Below, in pieces: positions 1 through 12,391 of a stretch of 64,000 nucleotides of DNA. Below the pieces are notes generated by a model. The model worked only from the letters and a program-made list of their open reading frames with translations. It did not search any database and had not been told where the DNA came from. Positions within the stretch are counted from its first letter, which is position 1, and each line of letters opens with the position of its first letter. The stretch comes from Cercis canadensis (lineage: Eukaryota; Streptophyta; Magnoliopsida; Fabales; Fabaceae). Both the position numbers and the translations under genes were made by a program. Where the stretch lies: positions 159,750-223,749 of the forward strand of contig QAOA01006727.1 of the NCBI GenBank assembly GCA_003255065.1. The letters run 5' to 3'.

Positions 1-1411
1 CACAACACATTTTTTCTACCATGACATATATCGTCTCGTAATCAATGAACTTCTTACTCAAGTAATAGATAGCCCTCTCTTTTCTGCCCCCTTCATCATG
101 TTGTCCTAACACACTCCCCATTGATTCTTGAAGCACGGTCAAATATAGAATGAGAGGTTTTCTAGGTGTTGGAGGTACAAGCACCAATGGGTTAAGCAAA
201 TATTCTTTGATTCTATCAAAAGCTTCTTGACACTTTTCGTCCCACTCTCCAGGATTATTCTTCCTCAACAATTTAAAGATGGGTTCACAAGTGTAAGTGG
301 GATTTGAAATGAACCTGGCAATGTAATTAAGCTTCCCTAGGAAACTCTGAACTTCTTTTTCTGATCTTGGGGATGACATCTCTCGAATTGCTGGAACTTT
401 GTTTGGATCTACTTCAATTCCTTTTTCACTAACAATGAACCTTAACAATTTACCAGAAGTCGCACCAAAAGTGTATTTGTTTGGGTTCAATCTCAGCTTG
501 TATTTTCTTAGTCTTTCAAACAGTTTTCGAAGCACATTCACATGACTTTCTCCTTCTTTTGATTTAGCCACCATATCGTCTACATAGACCTCAATTTCTT
601 TGTATATCATGTCATAAAAAAGTGTAACCATGACCCTCTGATAGGTAGCTCCTGCATTCTTCAACCCAAATGACATGACCCTATAACAATAGGTACCTCT
701 TGTGTGATGAATGTAGTCTTCTCTTTATCTTCATCAGCCATTGGAATCTGATTGTACCCCGAATACTCATCCATGAAAGAATACCGGTGAATCTTGGCTA
801 TATTGTCAACAAGCACATCTATGTGTGGTAGATGGAAGTCATCTTTTGGACTAGCTTTGTTCAGATCTCGAAAATCCACGCACATTCTTACTCGACCATC
901 TTTTTTAGGCACCAGAACTATGTTGGCAACCCATTCTGGATAAGTTGATACTTCTAAGAAGCCAACCTCAATCTGCTTAATCACCTCTTCTTTTATCTTG
1001 CTAGACATTTCAGGCCTCGTTCTTCTTAGTTTTTGCTTAACTGGCTTGCAATCTGGATACAATGGAATTTTATGGGAGACAATGTCAGGGTCAAGGCTCG
1101 ACATATCTTGGTAAGACCAAGCAAATATGTCACTATACTCTTTGAAAAGACTAATCATTTCCTTCTTTTCCGGGTTATCAACAATTTTCAATTCTCTCTT
1201 TTCATCTTTTGTACCCAAGTTTATTATCTGAACTTTTTCATTATGGGGAAGTATCGCTTTCTCATATGACTCAACCATTTTTGCAAATCTATCAGAAATA
1301 TCTATGTCTTCATCAAAGCAATAATCGTCTTCACCAAATTTAATATGAGAATTAATTATTGGAGATACAGAAGCTTCAACTTGAGACATTAGATCTATGT
1401 TAGCAAAACTC
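1..1411 (-). pseudogene. Element A pol exon 2: reverse transcriptase and start of RNase H (partial)
   Basis: This is the RT of a Ty3-gypsy element, which copies element RNA into DNA. After a linker beginning SFANIDLMSQ (about 1410-1380) come VPKKDGRVRMCVDF (about 910-870), SGYNQIP (about 760-740) and YVDD (about 585-570, the catalytic aspartates). The thumb and the RNase H start (ILYLTVLQESMGSVLGQHD, about 155-95) follow to the window edge. A one-base indel near 697-700 shifts the frame between the finger/palm part and the YVDD part; a long reading runs 1518-661 in one frame and continues open to position 1 in another. The integrase should lie left of the window. The family assignment is firm; the broken state could in part be a sequencing error. 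Confidence 0.9.
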
Positions 1412-1636
1412 CTGAGAATAAATAAGAACATAACAAAAATTACAATGAATAACCGAGTGAAAAATGAATAAGAAGGACAAGAAAAGTAAAAAGAGGTCAG
1501 AATGAATGAAAACTCCATGATAAATCATTTCATTAAATTTTTTAAATAAAACGTGGTCCAATACATAATAAAGATGAAATTCAAATGACTTTGGACATCA
1601 GTCAAAAGAAATAGTTATGGCATAAACAAATATTAC
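1412..1636 (-). other. Element A predicted spliceosomal intron between the protease/G-patch exon and the RT exon
   Basis: The donor GTAATATTT follows the exon end ...LDVVLF(GA) at 1637, and the acceptor ...TATTCTCAG precedes 1411. Joining the two exons keeps one frame (codon GA|G). Reading through instead meets a TAA immediately. Element G has an intron at the same place (52980-53200), with similar exon ends NWEME...(L/F)(K/E) and (N)(I/V)DL(M/L)(S/T)Q. A spliced intron just upstream of RT is an established feature of Ogre elements. Splicing itself is inferred, not shown. Confidence 0.75.
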
Positions 1637-2685
1637 TCAAAGAGGACCACATCTAGCATCGGTTCCATCTCCCAGTTGTTCAACTTTTCTTCTTCTTTAC
1701 AAGGCCAAATCCAAAAGTTATTCTCATGGCGACCATTCAAAGTGTTCAACATAGGCCTATGATTAGCAACTGGTGAATCAATTGACAGAACGAACGTCTC
1801 TTATAGATGAAGAAATCTTGTCTCTTGACACTTTCTTGGCCATTTCAAAAATTCTTCCATAGACGGCTCATATCCCAATCCTTGCCTGCCTTCATTCTGT
1901 GGAAGAACAACGGGTGCACTGATGCCTTGCAAATTGGGCCCCAAGCCTTTTCCTTTTTGGAATCCACTCTTTTTCATCACTCTGGCCACAACCTGATTAA
2001 CCTCCTCCTTTTATGGTAACTCTTTACCATCATGTTGGGTTATCTCTAGGGATTGGAAAGAAGACTTCAGTGCTTGCTCTGCTGCTTCAATGTATGGTAA
2101 TGAGTTGGGTTTGCTTACCAACATCTCCTCCTCTCCTTTGACAATTATCACCTTTCCCCCATTCACATACTTCAGTCTTTGATGCCATGTAGATGGCACT
2201 ACTCCCATAGCATGAATCCAAGGCCTGCCAAGTAACATAGTATAGGTGAGCTCTATGTCCATCACTTGGAATGGAACATCAAATTTATCTAGTCCGATCT
2301 CTAACTGAAGTGAGATATCTCCAAGCACTTCACGCCTTGTCCCATCAAAGGCCCTTACCACCATACTACTTTCTCGTATGTGGGATGCATTAACCAGCAA
2401 TTGCATGATGGTGGAATAAGGTAGCACGTTCAATGCGGACTCATTATCAATAAAAACTTTAGCTACTATATAGCCGTCACATTTGAGCGTGATATGGAGT
2501 GCCTTGTTGTCAGCACTCATACCAGGCATCAGCTCCTCTTCAGAAAAAGAAATTGTGCTAAAGTTTTTGATAAAATTTATCATCCCTCCAAACTTCTCTA
2601 CGGTTATGTCTAGCCATACGTAAGCTTGTTGTAAGAACCTCCGCAATGCTTGCCTATGACACTCAGAGCTCATGATAAGAGACAA
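1637..2685 (-). pseudogene. Element A aspartic protease and G-patch domain (pol exon 1)
   Basis: The protease processes the gag-pol polyprotein. It is recognisable from VFIDNESALNVLP (about 2465-2425) and from the flap/dimer region with MLLGRPWIHAMG (about 2245-2210). The active-site triplet region is normally D-N/T-G-S; here Gly is replaced by Glu (DNES), so the enzyme is probably dead. A G-patch follows (KGKGLGPNLQGIS at about 1955-1915 and GRQGLGYEPS at about 1890-1860), a glycine-rich RNA-binding module typical of this clade of retroelements. Stop codons separate protease from G-patch (near 2011) and the G-patch from the exon end (near 1801), so the reading frame is interrupted although the order is conserved. 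Confidence 0.85.
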
Positions 2686-5168
2686 TAATGAAATACGAGC
2701 AGGAGTTTTTTTTTCATTTGTTCCACTATATCATATTCACTCTGTCTCATTATCTTCAAAAATTCTTCTTCTTCTCTATTTTCTCCTTGAGCATCATTCT
2801 TAGCCAAATCTAGCTCTCTTTCATCAGCCACGGTTTTCCCCTTCTCCTTTCTCTGATGCTCTATCTCTTCAAGCAAGTAACACCTTCCGCTTCTAGTCAA
2901 ACCACTAGTCCCTACCACATTGGTAATCGTACCTGATTCCTCTTTCTCTTTTTCTTCTATACAACTCCCTAGATTTTCTTCTTTAGTGTTTACTATTTTT
3001 ACCTTATAAATCCAGGGCACGACTTGATTGTTTTTATAAGAGAACGGTGCAGGCACCTGAACGACTACCTTTGGCCAAGCTTGGTTAGCTGAGAGATTAG
3101 GAAAAACTCTAAGGATAAAAGGTTTGGCCCTATGTTGTTGTTCTTCTCCAATCATATTGATCTCTTTCTGATTCTCCTTACTTCTTTTCTCAAATCTCAA
3201 GACTCCTAAAGCAATCAGCTTCTGAACTCCACACTTGAATTCCCAACATTCCTCTAAGTCATGGCCTATACTTTGGTGATGTTCACAGAAAGAATTACCA
3301 TCATATTGACCATCTTTTTTGATTGGTGTAAAAGGATATTCCAAACTGCATCTGACTGACCTTAGTATTTCCCATATTACCCTCATGAGAGTCTTTACCT
3401 GAGTGATCTTTCGAACTTCCTCAACCCCTTCAAGTATAACATTAATCCTTGGTCTCGCTCCATGGTTAGGCAAAGGATTATTGTTTACATTAGGCCCTCT
3501 CCCAATTTCTTCAATTTTGATCACGCCTTACTTGATCAAATTTAACACAGCACACTTAAAACCCGGGCAGTCCTCAATTGAATGTCCCATAACACCTCGA
3601 GGATAATCACACTTGAGGCTTGGGTTATACCATTGAGGGAAAGGTGGCTGAATTGGTTGTACAGGCTTAGGAGCTATCACATTAGCCTCACACAATTGTT
3701 TGAACAATTCGGCTCTAGTAATAGGGATGTTTGGGAATGGTTCATCTCTTTGTGAAGGATGTGACTAGTTCCTATAGCTCTAGTAGTTTGGCCTGAATGA
3801 TGGTCTTGGTGCCGGGAAACTTTGAGGTGTGTTCTGGTAAGTGGGAACGAAGGGAGCTTGAGGATATTGGTGATTTTGTGTGTATTGGGGATAAGATGGA
3901 GGAATAGCATTAACAGGGTATGATGGTGGAAATGAAGGGTTTAGAGTATAGCTTGGTCTTTTAGGTTGAGGGTATTGATAGGTTCCCGGTGTTTGTACCC
4001 AATTCACTTCTCCTTCTTTCTTTTTTTGTAACCCTGCCCTCTTTTGGCTAAAACTATTACTCTCAGTACTCATTCCTTGCAACTTTTCAACATTCACCAG
4101 TCCTTCTATTCTTTCCCCAGCCTTGATAATATCAGCAAAATCATGGAATGGACAACCCACCATCAACTCCAAATATGGGGATTTCAATGTATCCAGAAAA
4201 ATGGAACATAATTCAGAGTCAAGGAGTGGAGGTTGAACTTCTGAAACCAGGGTCCTCTATTTTTGGGCATACTCCCTAAAAGATTCATCTCTCTTCTGTA
4301 TGTTCTTCAACTGTTCTCTAGTAGGAGCAGTAAAGGCATCTGCTAAATCTGTCAAACTCCTTATCTTGGCACGGTCTAAGTTCATAAACCAATTATAAGC
4401 AGCACCAGTGAGACTTTTTGGGAAGAAATGAATCAACATCATCTCATCTTCCTCTATAGCGGCCATCTCCGTTATGTAAGAGACTAGATAAAACTTCGGA
4501 TTGCCAGTCCTATCATACTTCTCAAACTCAGGGAGCTTAAGATCTCTAGGAATTAACACTCCCGGAGTAAGGCGTAATTACTTGACTCCTACAGCTCCGA
4601 AAGAACTAGTTCCTTCCATAGCTCTAATCATCTCCTCTAAAGTCAACAATTTCTCTTTTTGTTTTTCTTTTTCACACTCCTTAGATTCTTTCTCAACATG
4701 TATGGTCATGGGTGGATTCTAGGTGGGTATATTAAAAACAGAATGGGTGATTGGTGGAGTGTAAGTATACACATTTCCCTTGTGTCCACTTGGATTTGAG
4801 GCAGTCTTTGTGGTAGGATTCGTTTTAGGTAAAATGGCAGTGAATCGAAACTCAAGTGGTTAAGTAGTAGGAGGGATAGTGGAATTAGGGTCCAATCCCT
4901 GGGCGGCCATTGCTGTGGGCGACATTAAATGATGGGGCATGCCCTAAATGGGATTAAATTGAGCTATGGTGACATTTTGCTCATGTGAAGGCAAAGTCAG
5001 TAGTGGTGCTACTTAAGATATAGAGATAAAGTTGGGGTGACTCGGGCCTTCAGCCGTCTCTTTCAGCTTTAAACTCTCGACAAGTAAACTTCTTATCTCA
5101 TTCATCTGTTCTTTCATCCCATCCAACTCAACTCCTAAATCCCTCTCTGGTTCCTAAGTTCTGTCCAT
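2686..5168 (-). pseudogene. Element A gag (nucleocapsid/capsid) region, broken
   Basis: The likely start is the ATG at 5168 (MDRT, then an in-frame stop), followed by a charged coiled-coil stretch. The capsid part reads LIPRDLKLPEFEKYDRTGNP (4555-4496) and ...AAYNWFMNLDRAKI (about 4400-4360). A proline/tyrosine/glutamine-rich linker occupies about 4010-3780. Two knuckle-like motifs follow: C-x(8)-GHSIEDC near 3615-3570 and CEHHQSIGHDLEEC near 3285-3245, a spacing typical of Ogre/Tat gag rather than the simple CCHC. Several stops and frame changes (for example near 4890, 4575, 4190 and 3770) break it. The gag of element G is clearly homologous. Confidence 0.85.
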
Positions 5169-5615
5169 GATAGTAACAGTCCTAGATCTGAGTCCGATTG
5201 ATCTTTTCACAGAGTCTTTTTTATTGAACCGCGCTTTCTTTGCAGGACCAATGATGTTTTAATCCCCTAATGGATGACAAAAATGAAAACAAAACATAAA
5301 GAATAAATGAGTAAAAATGAAAATAACAAAAAGATTTCAGCAATCTCTTAAGAAGACGGATTGTTAATATGGCCTGGACGAGTCCTTTAAGAGATCAATT
5401 TTAAAATTCATCTTCTTCACGGGTACTTTCGTGGGATACGAGTCTTATCTTTTGGCAGGAACTTTGGTTCCTTACGGAAAAACATGACCATGATAACATT
5501 CGCGAATGTTTTTGACATTACGTGAAAATTATCGCATACAGCTAACATGAGAGATTGGTCCGAAGAAAACAAGGTACATTTCATTAATAATTGTAGTTCA
5601 AGTACATCAAGAAGC
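5169..5615 (-). other. Element A spacer between ORF1 and gag
   Basis: About 450 bp with no supported coding sequence. It contains a region resembling G's spacer just upstream of its gag (about 55920-56050), for example the shared run around AGATTGTTAA. It probably belongs to the untranslated region between ORF1 and gag in Ogre-type elements. Confidence 0.6.
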
Positions 5616-7168
5616 TCATAGTTGTGCTATGTCATTCAAAATACTCTTGCATTCTTCAAAAAGTTTATCCAAATCCCTGATGGGTAATGCAAAAGGAGTT
5701 GTGTGAACCTCAACCTCTTGAACCTTTTGTCTCAGCCTCTCTGCCTTATCATAGGAATTCTCCATCAAATACTCAAACCACTTCTTCCATTTTTCGGTCT
5801 CCGAAGCATTACCTACTTTACCCATTTCTTCTTTCTCTTTCAAGATTTCATATTGTTGCTTCCAAAGTGTCACCATCTCTCTTTCCTTTTTAAGAGCATT
5901 GCCCAAGCGAGTATTTTGGTGTTCCATATCTTCGCATTGACTACGGAAAAACTCTTTATCCTCTTCCTCTTGGGTTTTTAGCTTCTTCATACTCTTGTAC
6001 CCATTCTCCTAATTTTTCATTTGTTGCTGGTGAACATCTTTTTCTTCCTCCAGATTCTCTTCTAGCTCTTCAATCTTTGCTTTAAGACATCCCATCTACT
6101 CTAGTCTGTATTTTGCCACTTCTCTTATCTCATGGACTTGTCTCTCCATTTGTTCAATCTACTTCAATGAGGCACTTTGGGCGACATCTTGGTACTTTCT
6201 CTTTTCTTTCTCTACTCTTGCTAATCTTTTCGTGAGTTAAGCCCGTTCTTCAAGCCATTTCTTCTTTTCGGCTTCTACTTCATCTAATTTTCTTTTCATT
6301 TTCTCCTCTCTAAGTTTTTCCTTCATAGCAAATTCAACCTCAAAATTGCGAGTAGGCACTTTAGTAGGAGGTGGATGAGAAATAGTAGCAGCATGTGGTA
6401 CTACGACCTCTCTAGCTTTTTCCCAAACCCAAGTATCTTACAAAGTAATTGTCTCATCAATATCGGAGCATGGGTCTTCTTGTCGGAATGATAATCTTTC
6501 CCAAGCCTTCTTGATCTTGTACAAGTCATTTTCACTCCCTTGAGAATCGTACTCGAACTCCATCTCAGCAAGCCCTTTAGTGTAAGGAATGTATTAGAGG
6601 TGTTCAAATTGCCTCAAGACTAGAGTTAGTGTGTAAGCTACACAACTTCGAGTACCCATTAGTGGCACATACGAAAAATCCCCACAACGGACCAATATGC
6701 CATGACCTTTAGACCAATGGGAACGCCATGTAAAGTTTCCTTCATCAAGATCATTATAGCAGTTCAACCAGAAATCCCAATCTTCTTTCACAATCTTCAA
6801 TTCAATAAATTTTCTTATGAACTCTATCCCAAAGCCAAAATTGATCAATCGTGGATAATTTTTTCCTTGAACATGGTAGAAGAGCCAAATGAATAAGAGT
6901 TGTAAACAACATTTGAGTTTACCCTCACCTTTCCTTCGATAAAAGTTGAGAGCTCCAAATGTGTTGGCTAATATGGCGGGTACTAGATTAATCTTGTGCT
7001 CAAGAACTTGTTGAAATACATTAGCGGCGAGACTAACGGCATTTTTGGCCGATGGCAATACGATAAGCTTGTAAATACACAAGGCAATCAAATCCCTCAA
7101 CTTTTCCCATTCATTTTTGTCAAGGAAATTTTGTAGACTAGGTATTATGAAAGTCATAGGCTACCCCT

Positions 7169-8599
7169 TGATGAACACACTTTTTATACAGTAGTTAACC
7201 CTCATATTTAGCTTCTTAAACCTCTTTTGGGCCTATTTGATTAGGCTTGGGTCTTATTTGATGACTTTGGATCCATTTGTGCCTAATTGCAATTTTCAAC
7301 AATACTGAGCATTTTATGCTATCTCTGTGTTTCATGCATATCTTGAGTTCTAGATGTTTCAAAATTTCGAGTCTTACCTTGTAGGAAAGCTGAGAGAATT
7401 ATCTACAACTTTCACTGAGGGCTTCAAAGCCAATTCGGAAGTCCAGAAGGTCATATGTAGCCTAGAAACCAGAGAAGACATGCTGTCATAGGATCCTGAC
7501 CTACATGCTGTGTTTTGGCTATAACTTGAGATTTAGGTATCATATGGACTTGAAACTGGTCCCATTGGAAAGCTAACAGATAGAGCTTCATTTGTTGTGA
7601 AGACTAGTTCACCAGATTTTATATTGTCGATAGTCTTATTTGATGTCGAAGTTGGCTGATGGTTCCAGAAACCTGTTGGCACTTAAATGGGCCTAACTTC
7701 CTCATGACAAGTCCAAATGAGCCCAAACCAAAGCCCAATGAAAGCTAAGGCCCATGGGAACAAGTGTGCCCTAAGGGAAATTTGGGTGTGCATGTAATTT
7801 TTGAGGTCTATATGTTCAAAAAGGGGCAGCCGAATTTCATATTAGACACTTAGGATATTTTAGACAGCTTTTCAAGTTTCCTTAGTCTTTAAGTTTTCTC
7901 TCTAGATATTTTATAAGAACTTAGCTTCTCTTGTTCATGGAGGGCTAAATCATCAAATCAATTCAGGTTTTGGCTATTCTGATTATTGATTATGAGATTA
8001 TGTGTTGTTGTTATTCATTTAGTTGTTAATCAAGTTCTTTCAATCCTCTGAAATATTCTGTTTGAATTGCTTAAATTCGAATTTGGATTATTCATGTGTT
8101 CATTGCTTAATTGCATATGATAAAAGAGGATTGTATGGTTAATTAATGTTTCTAAACTTTTGGATGGATTAATTACCTTGGCTGGATCATGGACTTAGGT
8201 AAAACTGGACTTGAATGTTTGCTTAATTCATTTAGTCTTAGTTAATCTGAATTCTGGTTTCTTAACCAGTGGACATCCATAGAGAACTGAGAGGCTTTTT
8301 GATGTTTTCTAAGGCCAAGAACAAGATTAATAATTAAATGAATCATTGGAAATCAAGGATGAAATTAAAATCAGAATTAGTTAAGACTTGGATTTGTTGT
8401 TTTCCCTAAAGTTTACCACTTACAATTAATTTCTGTTAATCACTAAAACAAACAAAACCCCTCTGTTGATATGTTCTTAAATATGATTTACTACTCAGAA
8501 TAATCTTTTGGTTCGACCTAGGGCTGCCTTATGTTACAAGTAGCTTTGGTAAACCGACCTTAAACTTTAACTAATTTGAGGAGTCTCGGCAGCTCATCA
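7169..8599 (+). repeat. 5' LTR of element K
   Basis: 1431 bp, TGATGAACAC...CAGCTCATCA, with a 6-bp inverted terminal repeat TGATGA/TCATCA. It is a close match over its length to 12392-13847 and a more diverged match to the solo LTR at 14345-15770. It carries no coding sequence; short readings inside it are not genes. Confidence 0.95.
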
Positions 8600-8604
8600 A
8601 ATTT

Positions 8605-8622
8605 TGGCGCCGTTGCCGGGGA
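8605..8622 (+). other. Element K primer-binding site, tRNA-Asp type
   Basis: TGGCGCCGTTGCCGGGGA begins 5 nt after the LTR end. It is complementary to the 3' end of plant tRNA-Asp(GUC), the primer used by Athila-lineage elements. Confidence 0.9.
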
Positions 8623-9123
8623 TTATTCTAGTTTTGATTAATCTTATTAGGAGTGTACTTGACTGCTAACCCTTCATAAATCCCCCTTTGTTGTTTTGTC
8701 TTGGTAGTTTTTTGTGAAAACGGGTGATTTTAGGCAAAATTTTCAGAAAATTTAGTACAAAGTTTTTAGCTCAGAATGACCTGAGAATTGGTCAGTTAAA
8801 GGAAAACGTTCTGACAAGCAAAACTCACTAATTTAGTGAGCCCTACCCTATTTTGGCCAAATTCCATCGTTTAAATCACTTTTTCAATTTTTTAAAATTT
8901 TTTATTTGATTTTTGACTTCCATTTTCATCTAGTTTTCAAGTTGTGGTGGTCTCATAATTTTTAAAAATGTGTAGATACCTTAATTAAAATTATTTTGTT
9001 GTGTTTTTGTCATTGTTTTGTGCATTTTGTGTGTTTATCTTTTAGTTCAATTCTGTCAGTTTTTGTGTGATTTTGTGTTTTGTTGTGTGTTTTGTTGTTC
9101 TATCACTTTTTTTTTTTGTTCAT

Positions 9124-10194
9124 GGTGCATATTAGGTTCCCCTACTACTAAAAGAGTCAAAGAGGTTGTTGCATCACTTTCTGACCAACAGATGATGAAC
9201 CATAAACTTGATGAATTGACATCTTTGGTGAGACAATTGACAATGGGACAACAAGCACCTGAACCAGCCATGCAACCAATCCAATTTTGTAGCATATGTG
9301 CTTGCACCTCTCCTCCCACCAATGCATGCCCTACACTTCAGGTTGATGTTTATGGATTTCAAGATCCCTTTGTAGCTGCAACCGATGTCTTTCTGAAAAA
9401 TTATCATACCTACCCCAACAGCCTACATATGATCCATCCTTCAACTTCTATGACTATGGGTGGAGAGATCATACCAATCTGACATATGGCAATGCAGCGC
9501 CTCCACAGCAATATTGGCAACCATTCGAGTAGCCTATGCAACAACCAAGTTCAACATACACAGAACATGAACCTTCAATTGAGGACTTGGTGAAGCAATT
9601 GGCCACTTATACCATGCAGTTGCAGTAGAGGACAGAGGCCGCCATACAAAACTTAGATATCCAGATTAGACAATTGGCATCCTCAACGAGTCAATTGCAG
9701 GCCCAAGGTTCTGAAAAAATTCCTTCACATACAATTCCAGAACGAATTAAAGAATCTATGCCAGAACCAACTGAACCTCAACTTGAAAACAAACCACAGG
9801 CAGCAGAGAAAGTAGTCCCTGATTCATTGACCCCAAAATCCGATAGAGCCACTCAGTCCAAGAAGACAGAGGAAGATTTAGTCAAAGAGGTTTACAATAA
9901 GTTAGGTACTGATTTTTTTGATTGTGTTGGTTTGATGATTCTGTGCAGGGCCAATTATGTGCTGATTATGATGGTGAATTGTCATGTGCTGTGTGTGCTG
10001 AGATCGCTGCATTCTTGAGAGATGAAGATTCTAGTAAATCTGGTTCTACAGATTTTGAAGAAAACTCTCAAGGGACAACCCAAGGCGAACTTGACATGTC
10101 TTCTATGGTTAACTCTACACCCTTTCCTACTTTGACATCACCTTATGTTGATTGTGCACTTGATATCGGTAGGAAGAATGTGGGTGTTGCATGA
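9124..10194 (+). pseudogene. Element K gag remnant (C-terminal part, degenerate zinc knuckle)
   Basis: Similarity to Athila-type gag is seen from about 9135: a short coiled stretch (LSDQQMMNHKLDELTSLV), then a knuckle CSICACTSPPTNACPTLQ at about 9286-9339, where the expected His of C-x2-C-x4-H-x4-C is Pro. A frame change near 9400 leads to YDPSFNFYDYGWRDHTNL (about 9430-9480), a typical Athila gag motif, then DLVKQLATYTMQLQ and a QIRQLASS helix (about 9660-9685). Stops lie at 9482 and near 9627. A further open stretch to 10194, rich in Ser/Asp/Glu, was not recognised. The capsid N-terminal half is missing. It is non-functional as a nucleocapsid. Confidence 0.75.
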
Positions 10195-10636
10195 CCTGAA
10201 CAACACCACCATATGCCAAATTTCTTTTTGTTTAGAAAGTTTCTTTTATTTCTTTATATATTTTTGCTTGCATTTTATTCATAAGATTTTCACTTTTGTT
10301 TTGTATTTTAAGGGCTTCGTGAGAGTGGTCTTTGACCCTGGTATCTAGCTGTGTTTGCTGCACATAATCGGAAGATGATACCTTGAGCTTCAGGGGAGTA
10401 CATTTTCTGATTATATTACTGTAATTATATTATGTTTTCTGTTTTTGCTTCTGTTTCTATTCTATTTCTGTTTTTTGTTTTTACTTTGAATTTTCTATTT
10501 TCTAGTCTTGTTTTTAATTCTATTTTTGTTTTTTGTTACTGTTTTATGTTTATTTTATTTTCAATTTTCTGTTCTTGATGTCTGCTTTATCTTACCCCAT
10601 ATGCGTGCGGGGAGTTTGATCATTTCTTGAGCTTCA

Positions 10637-10831
10637 GGTTTCTACCGGCACTTTATCAGAGACTTTAACAAGATAGCATCCCGCTGTCCAGCCTTTCTAC
10701 AGAAAGATGTGGAGTTTCTGTTTGATCAACAGTGCAAGGAAGTTTTCAACCGCCGCCAACCATTCTGTGAGGGAGCTAAAGAGGATATAGTGGAGGAGGT
10801 CCACTTACACGATGCAATCTACCTCCCCTGA
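10637..10831 (+). pseudogene. Element K pol scrap: RT thumb/RNase H junction
   Basis: Sixty-four sense codons ending in TGA. They begin GFYRHFIRDFNKIASRC and continue FLQKDVEFLFDQQCKEVFN. This is the well-conserved Ty3-gypsy motif at the end of RT before RNase H (usual form GFYRRFIKDFSKIA...LL.KD..F.F...C..AF). It is all that remains of pol in K, isolated between non-coding DNA. It shows that K derives from an autonomous Athila element by internal deletion. Confidence 0.8.
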
Positions 10832-12391
10832 TAAGGATGTTTCTTCTCTCTCTTTTATTTTACTTGTCCTTATGTGACTGCTTGCTATTAATTGTCATAT
10901 GTTGCTACTTTTTGAAGTTTTTCCATTAAGGACAATGTAAAATTTAAGTGTGGGGGAGAGATTTCTGTGTAGTTTAGTTGATTACTTTTCTGTTTGTTGT
11001 TTAGTTGATTAGTTTTCTGTTTACTTTACTATTTCTGTTAATTTTCTGTTTCTGTTTTAATTTTTTGTTTTGTGTCACTTTGCTGTTTTCTATTTTCTAT
11101 TTGATGTTCTTGCTGTTTTTTTCTGTTTTTGTTGTCATTTTGTTTTGTTTTAATTACCTTCCAATGATGTTGTAGAATTTGTAAAGCTGTAAGTTTAAAG
11201 TAATTACATTTCAAGGTTCATAGCATGATTGAATATTTTGTTTTCCATCCTTAATTTCACATACTTGGTTTTAGATGTTGGATTGGTGATCAAGTTTGAT
11301 AGATATGCCTTGTGAGTTTTGAGCCTTTTGATGAATGGATTTAGCATTTGTGTCATTCTTTTCCCTTTTTGTGTGATTTTCACTCATGGAATTTGTTCAC
11401 TCTAGAACTTGCTTGATTATTTTTTAGGCTACATTTTCATTTGCATACATGAACATGATTGAGGCATTCTTTCTTAATTTAGCTACTTTCCCAAATAACC
11501 AACCTTGTATTATTTCCCTTTGATTACCCCCATTGAGCCTATTTGTCTATCTTTGATCTTAGCTCATTATGTGCCTATGTGGAAAATCATGTTGTTACCT
11601 TACCTTAGGGAATAGGAGAGCATTGGTTCATTGTCTTGGAGGAGCTCTTATGCTTGTGGGTAATTAATAATGCAAGTGTGAGGTTGTGAATTTTAATATG
11701 CAAGGTGCAAAGTATTATGTGAAAGGAAAAAAAGAAGAAGAAAGAGCCAATTGGTTCAATAAAAAAAAAAAGAATCAGAATTGTGAAAAAGGAAAGGAAA
11801 AGGAAGGAATATGTGAAAAGAAAAAAGAGTATGCTTTACATGTTTGTAAATTAGGAAAAATTTTCTGCTTGTTAATTGAATTCCTCCCCAATGCTCTTTT
11901 ATTCTCTTAGAGTACTTAGTTTGTCATATCCATATTATTCATACCCTTCACCTTGGCCTTATTACAACTTTGAATAAAGTCCTCTTGATTTGTGTGTGCA
12001 TTTGTTTGAGTAGTGGAGAAGTAAAAGATAAGCAAGTTTATGGTAGTGCATTTCTTCATGAGTTTGATTGAGTTAAGTACCTAATTTCTAAACACTTGAG
12101 GAGTTGAGAGTATATCTTGTGAGGATCTATCATTCTTGACTCATGTTTTTCAATTAAAGTTACCTTAATTGTTGATTTTGGATGTGAAGAAATTTTATTT
12201 CATGAATGCTGTGACTTCCTTGAATTTAATTGCTCATCTTACTTGTGGTATGAACTTCTGCATATCTTAAATATCATTGGGAGGTGATTCTTTAGTTTTT
12301 TTAAATTTGTTTTTGTTTCCTTGTTCTTTCTTTTCTTAGTTTTGGAATTTTATTTTGCCCGAGACGTGCAAAAGCTAAGTGTGGGGAAATT
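10832..12391 (+). other. Element K 3' non-coding interior with polypurine tract
   Basis: AT-rich non-coding sequence. A purine run AAGTGTGGGGGAGAG sits at 10947-10961 and an A/G-rich stretch at 11715-11830. The sequence GCTAAGTGTGGGGAAAT at 12374-12390 lies directly before the 3' LTR and is the likely polypurine tract for plus-strand priming. No gene is supported here. Confidence 0.7.

Noticed and set aside
9018-9123. Cys/Phe-rich N-terminal extension of the K gag reading
   Set aside because: T-rich leader sequence; similarity to gag begins only at about 9135.
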